Shown here: piece by piece, positions 25,124 to 36,116 of the stretch | How positions within the stretch are numbered: the first letter of the stretch is position 1 | How the letters are laid out: each line of letters opens with the position of its first letter | Origin: Phoronis australis | Taxonomy: Eukaryota; Phoronida; Phoronidae | DNA: 62,000 nucleotides | Assembly: GCA_002633005.1 (NCBI GenBank) | Contig: NMRA01000418.1 | Coordinates: forward strand, 183,173-245,172 | Reading direction: 5' to 3' | Notes under the pieces: model-generated | Told to the model about the DNA's origin: nothing | The model's database searches: none | What the model saw: only the letters and a program-made list of their open reading frames with translations | Program-made: the position numbers and the translations under genes

Positions 25124-25560
25124 TTCTGAAAGAGATCGTTGATTGGCTGATGTGTCAGTGACGTGAATGGAGGGGTATCGGTTGCTTTAGACATTCATTG
25201 CTTATGTCATGTTTTGAAGAGTTTACATCGTAATTCATCATTATATCAATCGTCCTTATTTTTTATTGTTTGCCAAAGTGCTGTAAAAGGTTCGCTGTGC
25301 CTTTTTGTATGGCATCTGGTTGCTCAAACTCTTCGAAAAAGATGTCTTCTAAAGGGATGGTCATCGCATACCATCGCCGGGTTACCCAAGCCTTGGCTCA
25401 AAGGTGTATACTAAATATAGGCCTAGAGGTTTGAGCCGATATGGGTAAAAGTTGACAAATGAAATCTGACTCAAAATTAATGCCATTAAAACTAATCTCA
25501 TCCTTGAGTAAACCTAGGAACCAGGTTCCTAGAGTAAACTAACTTCAGTATTTACCGATG
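25124..25560 (+). repeat. Left copy of the about 437-bp direct repeat flanking the LINE
   Basis: Runs from TTCTGAAAGAGATCG to TTTACCGATG and abuts the LINE poly-T. It aligns with 28396-28831 at roughly 90% by eye. Confidence 0.85.
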
Positions 25561-28395
25561 TTTTTTTTCATAATTTTATTCTTCAATAATATACACTGAT
25601 AATTTTTAAAGGGTGAAAGGGTGAACAAGGAAAACGGGCAAGGACTTTCACTCACACACTCGCACACTCATTCACACACTTCCTCATTTAATGATAATAC
25701 TACTAAACAATATAAGAGTTAAGTATATTACAGATATTACAGATTCATTGCATGGCAGCATTGAGGCTCTGCCACATTTTAATATTAATATTGTCCGGTT
25801 CTTTTTGTTTTTGAAAATTAAGTATTGACATTTTAATATATTTTGACATGAATATTTTAAGGGCAGACCAATCTGGATGCAAGTGCTGTTGGCTACGGAA
25901 ATAAATAAAATATTGGGCGATAGTGATAACATAATTTATCAACAGGGAGAATTCAGAACCTAAATGGCAAAACATGCTTTCATTTTTGGTTATTTTGACT
26001 TCTTCCTTAAGCGAAGATGTCAAAAAATCCTGAATATTAATCAACAATCTTTGCACTACATCACAAAGGAAAAAACATGTGTTCAGTACTCTGTACTAGT
26101 TTATAATAGGGACATTTATCTGAATTAACAATCTTCATCTTATATAACAAAGAGTTAGTATACACTCTGTTACGTAACAACATATACTTTAAAGATTTAA
26201 TGCATGGTTCGAGGGGAAGTGTAAAAGGCAAGGAATAAAATTTTCGGATATCTTGTTTGGAGTAATGCTGCAACAATTTTTCATAATTGTCTGGTTTTTT
26301 GCAATACTTTTGTATCAAAATACTCTTGATTTTTTCTTTTGGAATTTTACTATAATCTAAGCAAATTTTATTGTTGCAGCCAACCAATCGCTGATGACCT
26401 TGATCAATTTTCCTAGATAAAACAATACATATTGAATTAAAACTCAGAATTTGAGAATTTACCAATTTATATTTTGCCTTGAGCACCTTCCACGATAAAA
26501 GCTTATTTTCAGCATCAAGAAAGTCATTGATGAAACATAGCCCATTCTTAGCAAACTCTTTATAATATAGTGACTTATTATTATGTGTTACATCTTTGAA
26601 AGCATTATGATTCAACTGTTCACTCACCGACAAAACCTCTCTATAAAAAACATCATTTACTGTTCTACATAGTTTGCTTACTTTAAAAATTAAATGACCA
26701 CAACTGTTCACCACCATAATGCTTGATGGATAAAACTTCCAACTTCCACGTTCAGGAGACTGAAGTCTTTTAACCCACTTGACTAAAAGGCCTTCCTTTA
26801 TAAGGGACATGTCAGGAACTTTTAAACCACTATCTTCATGAGAAGCCATTGCAACGCTTTTCTTTATTTTAGGTGGTTTCCCTGCCCAAATAAAATCATT
26901 TAAAATTTTATCTATTCGTTTGCACCAATCCCTTGTCAATCCAAGGACAGATATAATGTGAATCAATTTGGGTAGCGCAAAAGCTTTAGTTATGACAATT
27001 CTTCCCTAAATTGTTAATTTTCTTGTTTTCCAAATATTTAGAACTTTCCTAAGTTTTGAAATTTTTTCTTCAAAATTTTGCTCATTTTCTTATTTTTAAT
27101 ATTTACCGAAGTAAACGCCCAGACATTTAATATTTCTTTTTGGCCAATTTATATCATACATTTTCTTAAGTTCAGACTGGTGGCCTAAAAACATTCCTTC
27201 ACATTTTCGCTTATTTAGTTTAAGACCAGACACGTCACCAAGTCTTGTAAGAAATTTAAAACATTCTGTTCCTGAAACTTCATCCTGAATAAATAAAAAT
27301 TGTATCATCAGCATACTGGGCTATTTTTACTTCATGCCCATCAATACACAATCCTTTGGTTAAGGGGTTATTTCTAATGTAATGGCTCATGAGCTCCACA
27401 CACAGTATAAAGAATTGACTACTTAAGGGATCCCTTTGACAAAGACCTCTCTTAACATTAAAATAACCACATCTAAATCCGTTGTTTTGAACACAAGACA
27501 CAATATCGTTATAAATTGTTTTTATACGGTGAATAAATTTGGGACCAAATTTAAAGGCCAGAAGGGTTTTCTGAAGAAAGGACCAATTTAAACTGTCATA
27601 CGCTTTCTTAAAATCTAAGAATACATGTATAAATTGTCCATTGAGATTTTTATTTGTATAATGCGATATTACGTCCTGTATTAATCTAATATTTTGACCA
27701 ATAAATCGTTTTGAAACAGCCGTTTGGTCTGGATGAATAAGCTTATGAATGTACTACTTATTTAGTCGGTTGGCAATAACCTTTGTAAATAATTTGTTAT
27801 CGCAATTTAATAACGAAATTGGTCGCCAATTTTCCAGATTTTTTAATTCCTCTGTATTTGTACTTTTGGGGATAAGTGTAATGACACTTTGCCTTTGGGA
27901 GGTTGAAAATTTTCCTGTTTTAAAACTATAATTTATACATTCCAAAAGGTACAGTTTAATAGTATCCCAAAATGTTTCATAAAATTCATATCCTAAACCG
28001 TCATTGCCTGGTGTTTTATTATTTTGGGATTGTTTTAAGGCTTCATAGAGTTCATCTTCTGTGATCTCTTGTTTTAATAATAAGGACTGGTCATCTGTCA
28101 GTACTTTATTACTAGGAAGATTGAATATATCAGGGAAATTAATATCTTCATAGTCTTTTTCAGAATAAAGAGCCTCATAAAAAGCTCGTTGAATGTTTTG
28201 TATCTCTTTTGGATCTTGGCTAACCCTGCCATTTGACTCCAGTTCTATAATATGTTTTTACCATGGTTACGTTTTTCAAGATTTAAAGATTATTTAGCGT
28301 TTGTTTCACCTTCTTCCACCCACTGAGCTTTACTTCTAACAATACTACCTTTTATTACATGAGTTTGTAAAATTTCTAGGTTTACAAGTAATTTA
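25561..28395 (-). mobile_element. L1/Tx1-type non-LTR retrotransposon, 5'-truncated
   Basis: On the minus strand the element ends in an A-tail (T8 on plus at 25561-25568). It contains only the C-terminal part of ORF2: the linker, reverse transcriptase and carboxy region. The endonuclease and ORF1 are missing. The 5' break is at about 28395, inside transposon family 2, which is typical of incomplete target-primed reverse transcription. It is nested in 25003-29877. Confidence 0.9.
25745..28390 (-). pseudogene. LINE ORF2 reverse transcriptase, frameshifted
   Basis: In order along the minus strand: a linker with AQWVEEGETNAK at about 28320; RT start SVITLIPK and NWRPISLLN at about 27850-27900; catalytic motif LDFKKAYD at about 27610; RGLCQRDPLS at about 27435; the catalytic YADD box at about 27320; a KLNKRKCE thumb segment at about 27200; LPKLIHIISVLG at about 26960; and a late cysteine-rich segment, PYYKLVQSTEHMFF, near 26065 that corresponds to the C-terminal zinc knuckle of L1/Tx1 ORF2 proteins with a cysteine lost. 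The carboxy end stops near 25745. Several frameshifts and stops (for example near 27300, 27000 and 26060) make it inactive. The family's usual ORF2 is about 1200-1300 residues; about 880 codons' worth remains. Confidence 0.9.
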
Positions 28396-28831
28396 TTCTG
28401 AAAGCGATCGCTGATTGGCTGATGTGTCAGTGACGTGAATGGAGGGGCATAGGCTGCTTTACACATTCATTGCTTATGTCATATTTTGAAGAGTTTACAT
28501 CGTAATTTATCATTGTATCAAACGTCCTTATTTTTTATTGTTTGCAACAGTGCTGTAAAAGGTTCTCTATGCCTCTTTGTATGACACCTGCTTGCTCAAA
28601 GTCTTCGAAAAAGGGATCGTCTAAAGAGATGGCCATCGCATACCACTGCTGGTTTTCCCAAGCCTTGGCCCAAAGCTATATACTAAATATAGGCTTACAG
28701 GATTTCAAGAGCCGATATGGGTAAAAAATGGACAAACAAAATCTGACTTAATATAATGAAAACTAATCTCATCCTTGAGTAAACATAGGAACCAGGTTCC
28801 TAGAGTAAAATAACTTCTGTATTTACCGATG
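28396..28831 (+). repeat. Right copy of the about 437-bp direct repeat flanking the LINE
   Basis: Begins TTCTGAAAGCGATCGCTG at the 5'-truncation point of the LINE and runs to TTTACCGATG. The rest of transposon family 2 then continues to 29877. The single-copy version lies inside 42124-42545. Confidence 0.85.
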
Positions 28832-30517
28832 TTGGAAAAGTTAGCGACCGTTCATCGGCTGCTGCTAAAATTCTGACGTGTTCTCTTGAGTTGGCTTCTT
28901 GCGATTACGTCACCTGACCTTTACCAGTTTCTTTTCCCGCGATTTTTTATTAAGTGTTCGTCGCTGCCGGTGCCTAGGTTGCATACATGTTACAACAAAC
29001 TATCGGAACTGGTTTCATTTTGTTACAAGTTTTTAGTATTTTTATACCAGCAAACGCAATTTCAGAACAATCTTGGTGCTGAAGCTGTCATAATGTCCCG
29101 AAAGACGTCTCGAATTTTAGGAAATGGCGCGTGCGCCGTGTCACGAGCGTGCTGTTTTTGAAACGGACAACACCTCTATGTTACAAAAGGCGGCAAATTA
29201 TGGTACCAGAGGACGTTTAGTTGATTGTTTTCCACTTAAACGGCTGCAACGAACAATGTGAGTGTCGAGTGACTACCAGATTTTGCATGCGCCCCCGCCG
29301 GTCCGTTTGCTTTATATGTTGATGTAGCCTATGTCTTACGACGAGGTGACGAGCATAAGTCAAAGTCAACTATACCCGGGTAGTCAACGGCTGTCTGAAA
29401 CTTCGAGGTTAACGGAGCTCAACACACAGTGGTACGATAGTCTTCATACAGCTATAGTCGGTAACTTACCAACCCTTCAAGTTTACAGAGCTGAGTATTG
29501 GCTGGCAGCTGGCTGACGGCACAGTCACACCAGTGTAAGGACTGGTTGCATCGGCAAGTTTTCGTCCGACGATGACGATGACTGGATATCACTTTGTGTT
29601 GCCTCGGCTCAAACAGGTATCGCTGGTCACCCGACATTTCACACTAAAATTTCTTATTCCGACAATATGAAAAACGCAACTTGACTGCACGCTAACACAG
29701 GACAGAGACTTTGCCCCCGCCAAATACGTCACGAGAAGCAGCGCTCCAAGCCGGTAATTTTTTTGAGCTTCGTTAGAGAATAAAAGTTTACTTTTTGTTG
29801 TTGAATTATTTGTGAAATTAATCAACAATTCATAGAAAACTATCCAGAATATGTTCAAAATAAAATACAGTTCCCTTTTAATGCTAAGAATCACAGATGT
29901 CTTACTTAAAGCACTTAAGAATACAAGATGAAGGAATTGGTCAAACTTTCAGAAGAAAAATGCACCTAATGACCCCATGGGTGCACCAAATGATCTGAAA
30001 CTTTGCAATTCCAACTTAATTGCATTTACTAAAAAGATGTTATTTTGAAGTCTCTAGCTCAAACTTTTAGTTTGCACTTAATGACCTTTTACTTATTTCT
30101 TTCTGACTGGATGGGCCTGTTGCTTAGTAAAGTAGGCTATTCGATCGGCATGTTGGTTTACGCAAGTGTGTACTGAAATTGAAAAGAATTCCTTGAAAAA
30201 TGCAGAGGATATAACATTTTGAATGTAAAACGACCTTTGCACTAATTGACCCTAGCCGGTGCATTATAAGCGTCTTGACGAGAATTATTGCAAAGCCCAT
30301 GAAAAATGTGTTTATTGCTGATAATCACAGTTGTCTAACCGTTGACATATCAGAATACTTGGTGAATGAAAAGGTCAAATTTTCAGAGGAAAAATGCACC
30401 TAATGAGCCCATGTTTGCACTAAATGACCTGAAACTTTGGATTCCGAATTGAATTACCTGTGTTAATCAGACCTGTGAATATGAAGTGTCTACCTCAAAA
30501 TTTCAGTTTGCACCTAA

Positions 30518-30530
30518 TGACCTTTGACCT
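30518..30530 (-). promoter_or_regulatory. DR1-like nuclear-receptor half-site pair
   Basis: TGACCTTTGACCT is the complement of a direct repeat of AGGTCA with 1-bp spacing, the established binding consensus of RXR/HNF4/COUP-TF-type receptors. Related sites lie at 31265-31277 (one mismatch) and 31464-31476. The sequence match is direct; binding or activity is inference. Confidence 0.4.
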
Positions 30531-31944
30531 ATTTAACCTGATTGGATGACCCAATTACTTAGAAAAGTAATTTTTTAAATTGTCTCTTTGACTTATACTT
30601 GTGTAACGAATTTAAAAAGAATAGCTTTTAAATTAAAGAAGGAGTAGCATTTTAAAAATTACATGACCTTTGCACAAAATGACCTTTTCCGGTGCATTAT
30701 AGAATATTAAAATATAATGAATCAACATTTATTTACTGCCTAAAATTATATGTTAAATTTGAAGAACATACCTCCAACCATTTTGGAGTTAAGTGCCGAA
30801 GTTGGTCGAAATAAGCATAAGAAGAACTAGAAAGGTTATTGTCACGACATGACAATAACGGACTCTGCGCGTGCGTATTACTGGAATTATTATGGGAAGT
30901 TATTGACAGCAACCCGTTTACCAATATGAAAAGGAATTCTTTAAAAGTATAGAAGAAATTACATATTAATTTTTTGATGACCTTTCCACTAACTGACCTC
31001 TTTCGGTACAGTATGAGACCCGATGAGGGAGTAATTGTTAACTCGATTAAAAGTGTGGTTAATGCTAATAATCACAGGTGTTTTACTTTAAGCACTTCAG
31101 AAAAAAGGTGAATGAAGTGGTCAAACTTTCAGAAGAAAAATGCACCTAATGACCCCATGGTTTGCACCAAATGACCTGAAAAATTAGAATTCAAACTCAA
31201 TCGCACTTAGTAAACAGATATGTAATTCTGAAGTCTCTAGCTCAAAATTTTAGTTTGCACTCAATGACCTTTGACTTATTTTTTCTGATTGGTTAGACCT
31301 ATTGCAAAGTAGAGTAGGGTATTCAATTGGCATGTTGACTTGCACCAGTGGGCTGAAATTGAAAAGAATTGCTTGAAAAACTTTGGATTCCGATTTGATT
31401 TACCTGTAGCAACCACACCTGTCAATTTGAAGTGTCTAGCTAGAAATTTTAGTTTGCACCTAATGACATTTGACCTATTTCACCTGATTAGATAACCCGA
31501 TTACTTAGAAAAGTAATTTTTTAAATTGCCTTATTGACTTATACTTGTGCAATGAATTTGAAAAGAATAGCTTTAAAAATGAAGAAGTAGCATTTTGAAA
31601 ATCACATGACCTTCGCATTAAATGACCTCTTCCGGTGCAATATGGAATATGACTATACAACGTACTGCCAAAAATTACATGCAGAATTTAAAAAACACAC
31701 CACCCATTTTGAAGATATTAAGCCTGCGTGCGTGGTGTATGCATGTGCATATAGTAAAGTATAGGAACATTACGTTCCATAGAAGTTGCATCCTTTAAGT
31801 GAAAGAGAGAGATGTCCCTGGTAACTATGAAAGACATTGACTACAGAGTAAGAATATCAACTACACCTAATGACCACGCAGTTGCACCAAATGACCCCAA
31901 AGTTTGTACCGGTTGACCCTCTTGCGGTCCTATAGTGCATTTTG

Positions 31945-32172
31945 GGTCATACACGTAGTATCAATAGACTTTGATCGGCAATTGGTTGAACCACCATGAA
32001 TTTGAACGCTCTTCCTAATGCATCATTTAAGTACAAGTTGATTAAAAAAATCTTAAATTTTACACAAAACTGCACTTAATGTCCCCAAAGTTTCACCTAG
32101 TTATCGCAACGTTGCACCTAGTGACCCCAAAGTTTGTGACTAAACTTCCTTTATGAATCGTAATCATATGCA
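31945..32172 (+). repeat. Duplicated segment, first copy (second at 32395-32602)
   Basis: TTTGATCGGCAATTGGTTG, AACCACCATGAATTTGAACG, CTAATGCATCA and GTAATCATATGC recur in the same order about 450 bp downstream. Confidence 0.85.
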
Positions 32173-32610
32173 TGATTATGAAACCTCAAGCTCAAAAATC
32201 AATTTTGCACTTAATGTCCTTTGACCCGGAAACTCGATTCCCTTGATCCGATTGGAATTCCAAGTAAATTTGGGATGCAGATCTCTAGTGCCTTCTTGCC
32301 ATCAAAATTCAAAGAGTCTGTCTAAAAACCTGTAGGAGAAGCAATTCGACGGAATGCACTCCTTGCCTCTTTTTGGAGCAATCCAGTGCATTTTGAGTCA
32401 AATCCATGGAATCAATAGAATTTGATCGGCAATTGGTTGAACCACCATGAATTTGAACGCTCTCACTAATGCATCAATTAAGTACGAGCTTATTGAAAAA
32501 GTCTTAAATTTGACAGAAAAGTGCACCTAAGGACCCCTAAGTTGCACCCAGTGACAACAAAGTTTGTGACTGAACCTTCTTTATGAATGGTAATCATATG
32601 CTTGCACGCG

Positions 32611-34170
32611 CAGAGTAATTACAGGTACACTATCCTGTGCTCATTTAGAGTTATCTGTGCACCTAAAGGATTTACGGCTCCGGTAAAAAGAGATTAAAGG
32701 CCATGAACCAATGTGATTTTGCTGTTTGACATCATAAACTGATGTTTTTACTTGTGTCAGAGATGAACTGGTTGGTTTTTGGCTGCACTCATGGAATTTT
32801 CCAAGTTTCTCATTTCCTTTTTGAATACTGGTGAACATGGGTTTGTTTAACCCCCTTAGAAGTTGATGCCTGCATGTATGCGATGTGTCACGTGATGAAT
32901 CCGCAGATTTTTTTATTGACGCTCATTTATAATGATGATGACAGGTAGCTAGTGAATAAAGGCCTAAAACTTTACTTAATTTTTTCATTTGAACATTTGC
33001 TCTATGCACGATCAGCAAGTGTTTAGCATGTACGAAAGACCGTATAAGACAGGCTTGAACAACCCTGAAATTCAGCTAGTTGCTCATAAATGCTGCCATG
33101 CTTATAATGGAAGCCAGGGTTATAGTAGAAGCCAGCAGTTCATATACCCTTAACTTAAAAAATTATCTTGTCTTTTAGTTATTGTTGTACTCTACTGTTC
33201 GTGGTTTGTATTTCTTGATATTCCTTTCCTATTTTATCCATGCTTGTTTCACTGTATATCTTTTAAACTGCTGCAGTATTGTTGCTAGATAGTGGATAGC
33301 AACTATTCAACATACTTTTGTAGTAATTTATGGATACAACCTTTTTCGAAATCTGGGGAAGACCCAAAGCAATTTGATTTTCTGATGTATCTATAATCGT
33401 TACTGGTTTAATATATAAGGCGTTCGTTTCAAGTTGCAGGTATTTTATTTTTACTATAAATGTCTGCGTGTTACATGGGCGGTGCACTATAGGGAGCTGA
33501 GGGGAATAGCTCCCCACTTTCTTCAGTGCTGCGCCGCCAATGTGTTAGCTACAATAATCATGACATAGTAGTAGCGCTATATCAGCGTGTGGCGGTTGCA
33601 GCATTTTTGTGACGGATTATGTGGAAAATTTCAGCGTTTGGTCATCAAACAGTATCATAGCCTGCACGGTTGGCACTTAAGCAGCGCCTGCAAGCCTCTC
33701 ATTGGCGGCATTCATTTGCTTAATTTTCGAGCGTCTGTTTCGTTTGCACTGCAACTTGTATTAAAGTTCAAAGATATCTACGGATTTTGCGATTGGTAAG
33801 AGGTATGTTAATGTATGTTTGGAACATGTTGAAGCAGTATTCAGCATGGTCCATTTGTGTTAAGAGCAAAATTACCAATGACCAGAATTATCACAATGTC
33901 TCTTATGAAGGGGCATGCGGAACGAGTATTTTTAAACAATATAGCAGCGAAATCCAAAGTTTTTATGACGAAGGTGTTGAAACTATTTTTAAATAACACA
34001 CTATTTTCTCGGGGACAAATTGCTAAGATGTTGTATCACTGATTAATCATACCTCTAGACTTTGAAGGAAACAATCATTTTCAAAACTGGCAATGCATGG
34101 GCATAATCGCGCTTGTTGTCACAAATTTCACAACAGGGTGAATGAGCCTTTATTGAGGGCTCTATATCAA
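32611..34170. other. No gene recognised
   Basis: AT-rich. Short frames (32641-32838 minus, 33587-33996 plus) lack recognisable domains or splice support. Confidence 0.4.
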
Positions 34171-34174
34171 TTAA

Positions 34175-35010
34175 AGGAGAATGCCACCCGATTTAATTAG
34201 TCTTTTTTACCGTCTTAATCAGTCTATATCCATATCGCCTCTTACACGGTCGACTTCACCTTGCCGAGAGGTGGCGCGTTAACCTGTGAGGAAGGTGAGA
34301 AAAAAGCAGCGACGTCAGTGGTTCGTCTGCAAACTTAATGCCGCTATAGTGCGGTGCATCGTTCTCGCTTGTCCGAACTATGAAACTGCAAAGAAAGTGG
34401 GTATATCGTTTTTTTGACTTCCTCGAGAGCCCGAAATGCTTAGGAAGTGTCTCGCGGTAGTGAAGAATGAAAGTTACGCTGTTAATAGCAAGTATGAGGC
34501 CGTGAAACATCCCCGTGTCTGTGGCTGGCATTTCGTCGACAGTGATTTATCTGACGAATGCCGGCTTACCAAAAAACTATCCATGCGTTCCGTTGTATGT
34601 GCATGTTCACGGCGCCTCTGTAGTATTTGTTATTCCGGTTCAAACTGATAACCGGTGAAACCTACCGATCTGACCCGTGAAGTCTTCGTCGGATGAACTA
34701 TTGACTAAGTCGGGATTGGTGCCAGACGAGTTGCCATATATTCTGCGTTCTGTTTCAAAATGAAATATTCTCATCCTAACTAATGCTTATATAAAACTGA
34801 AACAAAGTCTGTCTCATTGAAATACAATTTGTAATGTATTTGCAGTATTCACGAGTGCAAATGTTGAGAAGCCAGCAATGGATAAATCACTGCGTTACCG
34901 GCTTTTAATGCCGGCAATAAAGGTAATTGACCGTTGTACCGAGGCCGTGTTAGCGCATGCTAATTCAGTGTTTGCTGACAGAAAGCTGTTCAAAAAATCT
35001 GCAGTGTGCA
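34175..35010 (+). mobile_element. Kolobok-like family 1, THAP-bearing half
   Basis: TTAA at 34171-34174 is followed by AGGAGAATGCCACCC and TTTAATTAGTCTTTTT. The copy is homologous, inverted, to 3990-4798. Past 35010 the similarity to the 4-kb copy ends, so this may be a longer and more complete copy whose internal region continues to about 35700. The opposite terminus is not found in the expected place. Confidence 0.65.
34340..34600 (+). pseudogene. THAP zinc-finger domain of a transposase, one in-frame stop
   Basis: A single frame reads Cys-x4-Cys (CIVLAC, codons at 34355 and 34370), then GISFF, an in-frame TGA at 34415, LPREPEMLRK, KNESYAV, and Cys-x2-His (VCGWHF, Cys at 34520, His at 34529), then DECRL. 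The spacing of 49 residues between the second and third cysteine fits the THAP C2CH signature (C-x2-4-C-x35-53-C-x2-H). The usual tryptophan after LRK is a cysteine. THAP domains bind transposon ends in P-element and Kolobok transposases. No catalytic domain is recognised downstream, so this is a fossil. Confidence 0.75.
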
Positions 35011-36114
35011 GTTCGACGTTTCGTGTCACTGTTCCGGCCCAGAGTATAGGGAATCCGACCCAAACCCGGAATATTCTGTCTGATTTGTGTCGTTCCCATA
35101 GGCCTAACGGAATTCTTATACTGAATTTAAAACGTTCAATTGATTACAAACTCTTATGACTGGGTATGTTTTTATGCAATACAGACTTTATTTCGTAGTT
35201 TTAATTTATTACAGACACTCACAATGTTGTGTTGCTATATTACATGTAACTTCTCAATTTTTTTAGCTTGAGCGATTACGGGTTGCAGCATTTCAAGGCG
35301 ACTTATTTTGAAAATTGAGTTTCAATGAATTTGAATATAGTTGCATTGTACGAAAAGATCATGCTGATGTGTACTGTAAGCCTAACATTTCTAAGTATTT
35401 TTGCACCAAATTAAATGGACTGTTGTCGTCTATATCCATACGGGACACACACTGGACAGCCGCCCGTATTGGAATTGTGCAACGTTCACACCTTCGGCTT
35501 CAAAAAGACATGACAGGAAAGTTACTAATATCAAAATCAAAGTTTTTGTATCAAACAAATTACACTTTATATTAAACATTGGGAAGTTGCTGATAACAAT
35601 TCAGACGGAGAGTTTTGTTTTTCGGGCTGTTTCGATGGCACCAGTCACACTCCCGGGGATTCCCATACGGGCCCATATTAGAATATGTGCTAAATAATTG
35701 AATAAAAATTCTAAAGGTAGTGATTTTGATTAATTTTAATATTAACTAACATGAAATGAAAAATTAATGCGTTTCCTTGATTTTCCACTTATTTTGCACT
35801 AAATTACAAAACGAGTCATCTCTGCTTCCAATACTCTGGAGACACGATGAAAGCCAAATTCGTTGTAACGATTATGTAATAGACTTCGATTAGTGCAAGC
35901 GCCGTCTCAAGTATTTTTTGGCGCTAAATGGGGTTCGTGATGGGCTACTGTATTGTCGAAGGCCTACTTAATTAACAACTGAGGTACATGTATGCTATGA
36001 CACAGTATTTTGATATTTTTTATCAACAAATGTATTTTATATGTAAAAATAGTCATTTTAGCAAAATAGTTGGCCTTTAAGAGACTCATTAAGTCCTTAT
36101 CAGCTGAACCAATC
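35011..36114. other. Possible internal part of the THAP transposon, then unknown sequence
   Basis: Short plus-strand frames (34878-35159, 35315-35575, 35401-35697) follow the THAP remnant. They could be decayed transposase body, but no catalytic motif is visible. Nothing is recognised after 35700. Confidence 0.3.
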
Positions 36115-36116
36115 TA

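Larger units (their letters stand above)
25003..29877 (+). mobile_element. Kolobok-like element, family 2 (TTAA target), containing a nested LINE
   Basis: The left end is TTAA (24999-25002) then AAGGGGACTGTAGTC. The right end is the inverted complement of AAGGGAACTGTA, followed by TTAA (29878-29881). The flanking repeat continues across, and the uninterrupted version with a single TTAA lies at 31059-31062. The element is interrupted by a LINE at 25561-28395. Without the LINE and one duplicated flank it is about 1.6 kb. A short frame with MPLCMTPAC near 28570 resembles the start of a THAP finger, which would fit Kolobok; this part is weak. Confidence 0.8.
29882..32610 (+). repeat. TGACCT-rich complex repeat, right portion
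   Basis: The array is in the same register as 23110-24998. Landmarks ATGACCTTTGCACAAAATGACC (or variants) occur near 30228, 30662, 30970 and 31606. AATGCACCTAATGACCCCAT recurs near 29958, 30390 and 31140. A second, inner duplication lies at 31945-32602. No ORF is credible. Confidence 0.85.
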
